Source of the DNA: Alphaproteobacteria bacterium | GTDB taxonomy: Bacteria > Pseudomonadota > Alphaproteobacteria > UBA9219 | Length of the DNA stretch: 5,014 nt | Assembly: GCA_028865155.1 (NCBI GenBank) | Contig: JAGWKW010000117.1 | Location: 1-5,014 of the forward strand | Direction: 5' to 3' | Part shown: in pieces, positions 1-5,014 of the stretch | Numbering within the stretch: position 1 is the stretch's first letter | Layout: every line of letters begins with the position of its first letter | Made by a program: the position numbers and the translations under genes | Notes under the pieces: model-generated | What the model was told of the DNA's origin: nothing | Database searches by the model: none | Seen by the model: only the letters and a program-made list of their open reading frames with translations

Positions 1-1
1 G

Positions 2-109
2 TACGTTCTTATTGCGGTGGGCAGGGATGCGTCGCGGCCCCGTTCAGGTATCAGGTATTGGGCGGAAGGAAAAGTCCATAAATATGGCGAATATGTGTAT
101 GATCCGCCG
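2..109 (+). other. Unresolved tail of an upstream gene; open frame continuous with yidD, possibly the RnpA C-terminus
   Basis: The frame beginning at base 2 has no stop until the yidD stop at 323-325. Its first residues read YVLIAVGRDASRPRSGI. This resembles the C-terminal YVLIxR...RPFxxL stretch of bacterial ribonuclease P protein RnpA, as I remember that family, and rnpA often sits directly before yidD. After about residue 17 the likeness fades and no stop separates the two genes. The frame starting at base 1 instead ends at TAA 79-81 and contains a Pro-Phe at 40-45, just after a CCCC run (38-41), where RnpA proteins usually have RPF. A frameshift or assembly error in that run could therefore hide a normal rnpA end. 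The match rests on very few residues, so the upstream gene may be something else. Confidence 0.2.
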
Positions 110-325
110 ATGGCTTTGTTTTTGCGCATTTTGATCTGGATTTACAGGCACAGCCTGTCCCTGTTTTTGGGACGGCAGTGCCGTTTTTTGCCGACCTGCT
201 CGGCCTATGCCGACGAAGCTTTGCGCGTTCATGGGGCAATCAAGGGTAGCAAACTGGCTTTCAGGCGATTCTGCCGCTGCCATCCATGGGGCGGGCATGG
301 CTTCGACCCGGTTCCGCCGCCTTAA
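110..325 (+). CDS. yidD: Membrane protein insertion efficiency factor YidD
   Basis: This is a 71-residue protein of the YidD (DUF37) family, which usually has about 70-90 residues. YidD proteins sit at the inner face of the cytoplasmic membrane through an N-terminal amphipathic segment and help YidC and Sec insert membrane proteins. The family pattern is plain: a hydrophobic start (MALFLRILIWIYR), GRQCRFLPTCSAYADEA at 21-37, HGAIKG at 41-46, then RCHPWGGHGFDPVP near the end. Cysteines are at 24, 30, 55 and 57. The usual ISPLLG before the first cysteine reads LSLFLG here. The start was chosen by family alignment at ATG 110; it has no good Shine-Dalgarno sequence. GTG at 95 and ATG at 17 are in-frame alternatives, and the latter would add 31 residues unlike the family. 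Translation may be coupled to the upstream gene. The next gene is the prepilin, not yidC. Confidence 0.93.
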   Translation: MALFLRILIWIYRHSLSLFLGRQCRFLPTCSAYADEALRVHGAIKGSKLAFRRFCRCHPWGGHGFDPVPPP

Positions 326-346
326 CCTTATCTTAAGGTCTTTCTT
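326..346 (+). terminator. Weak hairpin after yidD, doubtful terminator
   Basis: CCTTA (326-330) and TAAGG (334-338) can form a 5-bp stem around the loop TCT, followed by the pyrimidine run TCTTTCTT. The stem is short and AT-rich and the T run is interrupted, so termination here would be inefficient at best. The same bases overlap the region where a -35 box for the next gene could lie. Confidence 0.2.
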
Positions 347-354
347 AATATAGT
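327..354 (+). promoter_or_regulatory. Possible sigma-70-type promoter for the prepilin gene
   Basis: TATAGT at 349-354 matches five of the six bases of a -10 box and lies about 30 bases before the prepilin start. The -35 candidates are poor: CTTATC at 327-332 gives a 16-base spacer. The local AT-rich stretch in otherwise GC-rich DNA, and the terminator behind the prepilin, suggest a separate transcription unit. No experiment is implied and the call is weak. Confidence 0.25.
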
Positions 355-374
355 CTTGCAACCTTTTCCTTCAT

Positions 375-379
375 GGAGA
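375..379 (+). promoter_or_regulatory. Ribosome binding site that sets the prepilin start
   Basis: GGAGA lies 5 bases before the ATG at 385 and inside the codons that follow the other candidate ATG at 373. The 373 ATG has only pyrimidine-rich sequence (ACCTTTTCCTTC) before it. This favours translation from 385, which removes the four residues METP from the longer reading. Confidence 0.6.
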
Positions 380-384
380 CTCCT

Positions 385-1002
385 ATGGCTCTCGCCCGCT
401 TATCCCTCCAGCGTCGCACATCGCGCGAAAGGGGCTTCACCCTTACCGAAATCGCGATCGTTCTCGGCATTATCGGCCTGATCCTCGGCGCGATCTGGGT
501 CGCGGCGGCATCGGTCTATACCAATCAGAAAATCGGCAAGGCCAATACGGAAGTGATGTCGATCTCGCAAGGTATCCGCGCGCTTTATGCGACGACGTCA
601 AGTACCGGCGTCGCTGACAACACCGACGAAACCAAGGCTTTCTGTACGGCAGGCGTGTTCCCGCAGGATATGGTCGGTGATTGCACGACGCCGAAAATTT
701 CCAATCCGTGGAGCGTAGCGAGCAATTCGACCACGGTGAAAACCACGTCGATTTCGGCCGGCGCGGAAGACGCTTTCGAAATCACGATGACCAATATTCC
801 GCAATCCGGCTGCGTCGGGCTTCTGTCCGCCGTTGGCGGCGCGTCGCGCGACAGCGGCCTGTTCTATCTGAGCGCGGGCACCACCGCCCCGGTCTATACG
901 GTCGGCACAGGTTCGACCTTGCCGTTGACGCCGACGACGGCTGCCGGCCTGTGCGGCAACGGCAACAATACCGTGGTCGCCGTGTTCAAGCTTAAAGGCT
1001 AA
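385..1002 (+). CDS. Type IV prepilin-like protein (PilS-like pilin)
   Basis: This 205-residue protein begins with a basic leader and a class III signal, RERG followed by FTLTEIAIVLGIIGLILG. The prepilin peptidase (PilD/GspO) is predicted to cut after Gly17, leaving a mature protein of 188 residues whose first residue Phe18 would be N-methylated and whose Glu22 is the conserved Glu+5. Residues 23-47 form the hydrophobic helix that anchors the subunit in the membrane and packs in the filament core. The globular part includes GIRALY (63-68), SNPW (106-109), FEITMTNIP (131-139) and four cysteines (87, 100, 143, 190), which could form two disulfides. The NPW and FxITxxNIP features recall the PilS-type type IVb pilins of conjugative and toxin-coregulated pili; that assignment is from memory. 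No other pilus gene is in the window, so this is an isolated subunit gene. A GspG-like pseudopilin is possible but less likely. The start at 385 has GGAGA 5 bases upstream. Confidence 0.85.
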   Translation: MALARLSLQRRTSRERGFTLTEIAIVLGIIGLILGAIWVAAASVYTNQKIGKANTEVMSISQGIRALYATTSSTGVADNTDETKAFCTAGVFPQDMVGDCTTPKISNPWSVASNSTTVKTTSISAGAEDAFEITMTNIPQSGCVGLLSAVGGASRDSGLFYLSAGTTAPVYTVGTGSTLPLTPTTAAGLCGNGNNTVVAVFKLKG

Positions 1003-1031
1003 TTCCCCCAGGGTAGTTTGTCAGTGATGCT

Positions 1032-1067
1032 GGGCGGGAAGCGAAAAGCTTCCCGCCCTTTTCTTTT
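1032..1067 (+). terminator. Strong rho-independent terminator after the prepilin gene
   Basis: An 11-bp perfect GC-rich stem, GGGCGGGAAGC (1032-1042) with GCTTCCCGCCC (1048-1058), closes a GAAAA loop and is followed by TTTTCTTTT (1059-1067). It begins 30 bases after the prepilin stop and should separate that gene from comM. It is the clearest terminator in the window. Confidence 0.93.
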
Positions 1068-1135
1068 GCCCCTTGGCGCACATGCGCGAGCATGCTACGC
1101 GTGTCTTCCCGCCACACGCTCCGGTTGTTCTTTCC

Positions 1136-2662
1136 ATGGTTGCGCGCATCGCTACGGTTGCTTTCGAAGGCACGGCTGTCCTCGACATTGATGTGCAGGT
1201 GCAGATGTCGTCCGGCTTGCCGCGCTTCAATCTTGTCGGCTTGCCCGACAAGGCGGTGGGCGAAAGCCGCGAACGGGTGCGCGCGGCCCTGTTCGCTCTT
1301 GGCCTTTCGCTGCCCGCCAAGCATATCGCCGTCAATCTCGCCCCTGCCGATGTTCTGAAGGAAGGCTCGCATTTCGATTTGCCTATCGCGTTGGGCTTGC
1401 TTGCGGCAATGGGCGTTTTGCCGCCCGAAGAAATTTCGCGCTACACGGCTTTGGGCGAGCTGGCGCTCGACGGCGCGATCACGCCCGTGGCCGGGGTTCT
1501 GCCTGCCGCAGTCAATGCGGGCGCATCCGCGCGCGGCCTGATCTGCCCCGCGAAGAATGGCGGCGAGGCGGCATGGGCGGGCGATCTCGATATTCTGGCA
1601 GCGCCTTCCCTGCTCGCGCTCATCAACCACTTCAAGGGCACGCAGGTGCTTGGCCGCCCCGAAGCGCAGATACAATCCGACGGCGAAGCGGGTTATGCCG
1701 ATTTGCGCGACATCAAGGGACAGGAAACCGCCAAACGCGCGCTCGAAGTCGCGGCGGCGGGCGGACATAACCTGCTTATGATCGGGCCGCCCGGTTCGGG
1801 CAAAAGCATGCTGGCGGCAAGGCTTCCGGGCATTCTGCCGCCGCTTTCGCCTGACGAGGCGCTCGACGTTTCGATGATCCATTCGCTGGCGGGGCTGCTC
1901 GACGAAGGGCGGTTATTGCGCCGCCGCCCGTTCCGCGACCCGCATCATTCGGCCTCGCTGCCTTCGCTGGTCGGCGGCGGGATGAAGGCGAAGCCGGGCG
2001 AAATATCGCTCGCCCACAACGGCGTTTTGTTCCTCGACGAATTGCCGGAATTCCAGCGCGGCACTTTGGAAGCGTTGCGCCAACCTTTGGAGACAGGCCG
2101 GGCGGTCGTGTCGCGCGCCAATCATCATGTGTCGTATCCTGCGCGTGTGCAGTTGATCGCCGCGATGAATCCATGCCGTTGCGGACATCTTGACGATCCG
2201 TCGCGCACCTGCGGCCGCGCGCCCAAATGCGCCGCCGATTACCAGTCGCGTATTTCGGGGCCGTTGTTCGACCGCATCGACTGCCATGTCGAAGTTCCCG
2301 CCGTCAGCGCCGCCGATCTGAGCCTGCCGCCGCCAGCCGAAAACAGCGCCATGGTCGCTGCGCGCATCGCAAAGGTGCGCGAGATTCAGGCCGCGCGTTA
2401 CGCGGCATTGGCGAACGATAACGCCAAAATCCGCACCAACGCCGAAGTTGACGGCGAACTGCTTGAAAAAGTCGCAGCGCCCGATCAGGCCGGGCGCGCG
2501 CTTTTGACGCAGGCGGCAGAACAATTGAAATTGTCGGCGCGTGGCTATCACCGCGTGCTGCGCGTGGCGCGGACTTTAGCCGATCTGGCCGGAAACGATG
2601 AGGTTAACCGCGCCCATATCGCCGAAGCGTTGAGCTACCGTCGTTTGAACGCAGGGAAATAG
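1136..2662 (+). CDS. comM: YifB/ComM family Mg-chelatase-like AAA+ ATPase
   Basis: This 508-residue protein is full length for the ComM/YifB family (about 500-510). Vibrio cholerae ComM is a hexameric helicase that drives branch migration during natural transformation; the role in non-competent species is unclear. Residues 1 to about 165 form the N-terminal Lon-protease-like (ChlI) fold, starting with the typical MVARIATVAFEG and including RFNLVGLPDKAVGESRERVR at 30-49. The AAA+ core spans about 190-390: Walker A GPPGSGKS (217-224), PFRDPHHSAS (265-274), Walker B VLFLDE (297-302), sensor-1 Asn345 and SRISGPLFDRID (371-382). Cysteines 347, 349, 359 and 365 form a possible metal-binding cluster usual in the family. 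The C-terminal Mg-chelatase domain (about 400-505) carries LSARGYHRVLRVARTLADL with sensor-2 Arg469. The start was chosen by family fit; ATG 1136 lacks a clear Shine-Dalgarno sequence. In-frame ATG 1082 and TTG 1073 would add 18 and 21 unfamiliar residues. Confidence 0.95.
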   Translation: MVARIATVAFEGTAVLDIDVQVQMSSGLPRFNLVGLPDKAVGESRERVRAALFALGLSLPAKHIAVNLAPADVLKEGSHFDLPIALGLLAAMGVLPPEEISRYTALGELALDGAITPVAGVLPAAVNAGASARGLICPAKNGGEAAWAGDLDILAAPSLLALINHFKGTQVLGRPEAQIQSDGEAGYADLRDIKGQETAKRALEVAAAGGHNLLMIGPPGSGKSMLAARLPGILPPLSPDEALDVSMIHSLAGLLDEGRLLRRRPFRDPHHSASLPSLVGGGMKAKPGEISLAHNGVLFLDELPEFQRGTLEALRQPLETGRAVVSRANHHVSYPARVQLIAAMNPCRCGHLDDPSRTCGRAPKCAADYQSRISGPLFDRIDCHVEVPAVSAADLSLPPPAENSAMVAARIAKVREIQAARYAALANDNAKIRTNAEVDGELLEKVAAPDQAGRALLTQAAEQLKLSARGYHRVLRVARTLADLAGNDEVNRAHIAEALSYRRLNAGK

Positions 2663-2730
2663 CGCGTTGTTTGAGCTTGGTTGCATAACTGCCCGTCTCG
2701 CAATACCATAGCCGACAACCCACGGGTTTC

Positions 2731-2824
2731 GTCATTCCGGCGCAAGCCGGAATCCAGTTTTAGGTCCGCTTTCTTGCGACAAGAAGAAGATTTTAATCTG
2801 GATTCCGGCTTGCGCCGGAATGAC
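2731..2824. repeat. 94-bp palindromic intergenic repeat (REP/BIME- or MITE-like)
   Basis: Two perfect 27-nt inverted arms, 2731-2757 and 2798-2824, flank a 40-base centre. Each arm is itself palindromic: TTCCGGC GCAA GCCGGAA at 2735-2752, and the same 7-bp stem around TTGC at 2803-2820. The centre holds another hairpin, TTCTTG CGA CAAGAA (2771-2785), whose midpoint lies within one base of the midpoint of the whole element, so the unit can fold as one long, interrupted hairpin. The ATTCCGG...CCGGAAT arm resembles the dispersed short repeats common in proteobacterial genomes (dRS3- and REP-like), whose spurious translation SFRRKPES...LDSGLRRND is familiar from databases. No target duplication is evident at the ends and no transposase is present. 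It lies between comM and yqeY and could also stop or stabilise transcripts. Confidence 0.85.
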
Positions 2825-2858
2825 GGCTCTTTTGTCGTTCGATACATCGTAAAAAAAC

Positions 2859-2863
2859 AAAGG
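2859..2863 (+). promoter_or_regulatory. Ribosome binding site that favours the shorter yqeY start
   Basis: AAAGG ends 8 bases before ATG 2872 but only 2 bases before ATG 2866. Normal spacing, together with the MLR beginning seen in related proteins, favours 2872. The two readings differ by only two residues. Confidence 0.5.
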
Positions 2864-2871
2864 CTATGCCC

Positions 2872-3330
2872 ATGCTGCGCACCACAATCACCGACGCGAT
2901 GAAAGACGCTTTGCGCGCGAAAGACGAACGCACGCTTGCCACCACGCGCATGATTATCGCCAAAATGAAAGATCTCGACATCGCGGCGCGCCCGAAGGGC
3001 AACACCGAAGGCATCAAGGACGATGAAATCACGACCATGCTGCAAAGCATGATCAAGCAGCGCCGCGAATCCATCGCGCTGTACGAAAAAGGCAACCGTC
3101 CGGAACTCGCGCAGCAGGAACAGGAAGAAATCGCGGTCATCGAGCGTTTCCTGCCCGCACAGATGGACGAAACCGCGATTGGGGCCGCTATCGACAAGAT
3201 CGTTGCCGCGACCGCCGCGTCGAGTGTGAAGGATATGGGCAAGGTAATGGGTAAGTTGAAAAAGAATTATGCCGGACAGATGGATTTCAGCGCAGCAGGC
3301 GCGATGGTCAAGGCGCGGCTGGGCGGGTAG
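2872..3330 (+). CDS. yqeY: GatB/YqeY domain protein YqeY
   Basis: This 152-residue protein matches the YqeY family in length and pattern. The family is homologous to the C-terminal tRNA-binding tail of GatB, the amidotransferase that makes Gln-tRNA and Asn-tRNA. Freestanding YqeY has no firmly established function; a tRNA-linked role is inferred from homology. Visible features are the helical N-terminus MLRTTITDAMKDALRAKDE, TTRMIIAKMKDLDIAAR (24-40), the DDEI...MIKQRRESIALYEKGNRPELA stretch (50-80), EIAVIERFLPAQM (86-98), DMGKVMGKLKKNYAGQMDFS (121-140) and a final VKARLGG. The protein is soluble, with no signal peptide. The stop is 2 bases before the VOC gene, and dnaG follows that. yqeY next to dnaG is a common arrangement in proteobacteria. 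The alternative start at ATG 2866 adds Met-Pro. Confidence 0.93.
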   Translation: MLRTTITDAMKDALRAKDERTLATTRMIIAKMKDLDIAARPKGNTEGIKDDEITTMLQSMIKQRRESIALYEKGNRPELAQQEQEEIAVIERFLPAQMDETAIGAAIDKIVAATAASSVKDMGKVMGKLKKNYAGQMDFSAAGAMVKARLGG

Positions 3331-3332
3331 CA

Positions 3333-3800
3333 ATGTCAAAGGATGCAGACATTCCTGTTGTAACGCCTTTAACACCCGAGCTTGGCTGCACCGATATTGC
3401 AAAAAGCTTGGCTTTCTATACGCAAGTGCTTGGCTTCAAGATACAGTATCAGCGCGAAGAAGATGGCTTTGCGATGCTCGAGCGACAAGGGTCGCGCATC
3501 ATGCTGGACGAATGGCGTGCCGCTTCCGTGACCGGAACGGACAGAAGCTATGCGCTTGCGCCGCTCGAATATCCGCTTGGAAGAGGCATGAATCTTCAAA
3601 TCCAGACCGACGATGTAGACGAGCTTTATGCCGCCGTACAAAAATCGGGGGCAACCATTTATCGCCCCATGGAAGAAAAATGGTACAGAGCCAACGATAT
3701 CGAGCTGGGCAATAAACAGTTTATCGTGCTCGACCCTGACGGTTATATGCTGCGCTTTTATCAAGATTTGGGTGATCGGCCCTGCAAGGCAGAAACTTAA
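3333..3800 (+). CDS. VOC family protein, bleomycin-resistance (Ble/BLMA)-like
   Basis: This 155-residue protein has the two-module beta-alpha-beta-beta-beta fold pattern of the vicinal oxygen chelate superfamily. Module 1 holds ELGCTDIAKSLAFYTQVLGF (16-35) and FAMLERQGSRIMLDEW (46-61). Module 2 holds GRGMNLQIQTDDVDELYAAV (83-102), SGATIYRPMEEKWYR (104-118) and QFIVLDPDGYMLRFYQ (128-143). The usual His/Glu metal ligands of glyoxalase-type members are not obvious: the first strand reads LGC, the second-module strand starts MNLQI, and the last strand has LRF where a Glu is common. This fits the drug-binding Ble-like branch better than an enzyme, but the ligand cannot be told from sequence and resistance is not shown. 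It sits 2 bases after yqeY and 4 bases before dnaG. Hand-counted GC over 3361-3780 is about 51%, against about 65% in two dnaG lines, suggesting a later arrival. Confidence 0.85.
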   Translation: MSKDADIPVVTPLTPELGCTDIAKSLAFYTQVLGFKIQYQREEDGFAMLERQGSRIMLDEWRAASVTGTDRSYALAPLEYPLGRGMNLQIQTDDVDELYAAVQKSGATIYRPMEEKWYRANDIELGNKQFIVLDPDGYMLRFYQDLGDRPCKAET

Positions 3801-3804
3801 CCCT

Positions 3805-5014
3805 ATGTCCTTCCCACCCGCCTTTCTCGAAGAAATCCGCAACCGGCTGCCGCTGTCGGGTATCGTCGGCGCGCGCATACGGATGGTGCGTGCGGGTCGC
3901 GAGTTCAAAGGCTGCTGCCCGTTCCATAACGAAAAAACGCCGAGCTTTTACGTCAACGACGACAAGCAGTTCTATCACTGCTTCGGTTGCGGCGCGCATG
4001 GCGACGTGATCGGCTTTACGATGCGCCACGACCGGCTCAGTTTTCCTGAAGCGGTCGAAAGCCTCGCTGCGCAAGCGGGGGTGCAGGTGCCGCGCGACAC
4101 GCCGATGGAACGCGAAAAATTCGACCGCGAAAAACATCTGTACAATCTTCTCGACCGCGTCACTGCCTGGTTCGAGGAACAGCTTTTCGCCCCCGCCGGG
4201 CACGAAGCGCTGGCCTACCTGCATGGACGCGGGCTGTCCAACGAGGCGATCCGGCGTTTTCGTCTGGGCTATGCCCCAAACGACGGACAATCGCTGATCC
4301 GCGCCATGACCGGCGACGGATTCAAAATGCAGGATTTGCTCGACACCGGCCTTGCCAAAAAAGCGGAAGACAGGAACGACCATTACAGCTTTTTCCGCAA
4401 CCGCGTCATGTTCCCGGTCGGCGACCGGCGCGGGCGTACCGTGGCTTTCGGCGCGCGCGTCCTTGGCGACGGCGAACCGAAATACCTGAACTCGCCCGAC
4501 CACGCGCTGTTCCACAAAGGCGGGCTGCTTTACGGAGTGTCGCGTGCGCGCGCGGCTCTGGCGCAGGGGCAGCCGATCATCGTCGTCGAAGGCTATATGG
4601 ACGTGATCGCGCTGGTCGAAGCGGGTTATACGGGCGCGGTCGCGCCGTTGGGAACGGCATTGACCGAAGACCAGATGCGGATTTTGTGGCGGTTTCTGCC
4701 CGCGCCGGAAAACCGCGAAGCGAGCCGCGATTACAGCCCCATTCTTTGTTTCGACGGCGACAATGCAGGCCTGCGTGCCGCGGCGCGCGCGGTCGAACGC
4801 GCCCTGCCCCTGCTGACTCCGGCGCAGACCTTGCGCATCGCGACCATCACCGGCGCGAAAGACCCGGACGAGCTGATCCGCCGGTCGGGCAAATCCGCTT
4901 TCGACGCGCTGTTGAAACAGGCGCTGCCGATGATCGATGTTTTATGGAACCTGACTCTGGCCGGACGCGCGGTGCGCACACCCGAAGAACGCGGCGCATT
5001 CAAGAATATTTTGC
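3805..5014 (+). CDS. dnaG: DNA primase DnaG, 3' end beyond the window
   Basis: The frame is open from ATG 3805 to the window edge, giving 403 residues of a protein usually near 600. DnaG makes RNA primers for replication and works with the replicative helicase DnaB, which binds its missing C-terminal domain. The N-terminal CHC2 zinc domain is intact: C38-P-F-H41 and C59-F-G-C62, within REFKGCCPFHNEKTPSF and FYHCFGCGAHGDVIGF. The RNA-polymerase-like core follows (about 115-250), with RNRVMFPVGDRRGRTVAFGAR (198-218) and EPKYLNSPDHALFHKG. The TOPRIM domain shows VVEGYMDVIAL (260-270, catalytic Glu262), the PLGTALTEDQ loop (281-290), CFDGDNAG (315-322, metal-binding Asp317 and Asp319) and KDPDEL (352-357). 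Between LWR and CFDGD there are roughly 11 more residues than I expect, including APENREASRDYS. The start is 4 bases after the VOC stop, without a well-placed Shine-Dalgarno sequence, so translation may be coupled. rpoD would be the expected next gene. Confidence 0.96.
   Translation, partial: MSFPPAFLEEIRNRLPLSGIVGARIRMVRAGREFKGCCPFHNEKTPSFYVNDDKQFYHCFGCGAHGDVIGFTMRHDRLSFPEAVESLAAQAGVQVPRDTPMEREKFDREKHLYNLLDRVTAWFEEQLFAPAGHEALAYLHGRGLSNEAIRRFRLGYAPNDGQSLIRAMTGDGFKMQDLLDTGLAKKAEDRNDHYSFFRNRVMFPVGDRRGRTVAFGARVLGDGEPKYLNSPDHALFHKGGLLYGVSRARAALAQGQPIIVVEGYMDVIALVEAGYTGAVAPLGTALTEDQMRILWRFLPAPENREASRDYSPILCFDGDNAGLRAAARAVERALPLLTPAQTLRIATITGAKDPDELIRRSGKSAFDALLKQALPMIDVLWNLTLAGRAVRTPEERGAFKNIL

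Noticed and set aside
84..134. 16-codon ORF (MANMCMIRRW...) behind the purine run GGAAGGA (64-70), overlapping the yidD start
   Set aside because: It could be a leader peptide for coupled yidD translation, but the spacing of about 13 bases is long, and such a short ORF with no conservation data cannot be supported.
992..1882. Long minus-strand open frame of 296 codons
   Set aside because: It lies antisense to comM and across the terminator. Its Arg/Gln/Ala-rich product resembles no family I know, which is typical of a shadow frame in GC-rich coding DNA.
2681..2709. Promoter-like pair TTGCAT and TACCAT with a 17-base spacer between comM and the repeat
   Set aside because: The spacing is right but the boxes match the consensus at only three and four of six positions, which is not better than chance here.
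2731..2824. CRISPR array or integron attachment site
   Set aside because: There are only two arms, in inverted orientation, with no regularly spaced direct repeats and no cas or integrase gene.
2821..2850. Possible promoter directly before yqeY (TGACGG with ATACAT)
   Set aside because: The -35-like part lies inside the repeat arm, the spacer is about 15 bases and the -10 match is poor.
2681..2902. Plus-strand 73-codon frame across the palindromic repeat
   Set aside because: Its central part is only the translation of the two repeat arms, and it overlaps the yqeY start in another frame; there is no independent sign of coding.
2635..3402. Minus-strand open frame of 255 codons spanning the repeat and yqeY
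   Set aside because: It includes the spurious SFRRKPESR...LDSGLRRNDE translation of the palindromic repeat and is otherwise antisense to yqeY.
3721..4515. Minus-strand open frame of 264 codons
   Set aside because: It is antisense to the well-supported DnaG zinc and core domains and the end of the VOC gene, with no recognisable motif.

Overview
This window looks like ordinary chromosome from an alphaproteobacterium. Protein signatures, the yqeY-to-dnaG neighbourhood and a moderately high GC content support that (about 65% in two dnaG lines I counted by hand, about 50% around yidD). I cannot name the genus; an uncultured or environmental lineage would fit. All recognised genes are on the + strand. 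I found no RNA gene, CRISPR array, insertion sequence with a transposase, or phage gene.

Layout: (1) Bases 1-109 are the unresolved tail of an upstream gene, possibly rnpA, whose +2 frame stays open into the next gene. (2) yidD, a small membrane-protein insertion factor, occupies 110-325. (3) A single type IV prepilin-like gene at 385-1002 follows, with a possible promoter before it and a strong rho-independent terminator after it (1032-1067). (4) comM (YifB family, AAA+ Mg-chelatase-like) is at 1136-2662. (5) The 208-bp gap to the next gene carries a 94-bp palindromic repeat (2731-2824) with perfect 27-nt inverted arms and a smaller co-centred apical hairpin. (6) The last block is yqeY (2872-3330), a VOC/bleomycin-resistance-like gene (3333-3800) and dnaG (3805 to the window edge, incomplete). 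These are 2 and 4 bp apart and very likely co-transcribed.

How they relate: yqeY and dnaG belong to the widely conserved neighbourhood that usually leads on to rpoD, which would lie beyond the window. The VOC gene between them has lower GC than dnaG and looks like a later insertion that kept the operon translatable. The pilin and ComM could both serve DNA uptake, but they are separate transcription units and the link is only suggestive. The most noteworthy items are the 94-bp palindromic element, the VOC insertion, an apparent roughly 11-residue insertion in the DnaG TOPRIM domain, and the open frame running into yidD. I see no clear evidence of a previously undescribed system.
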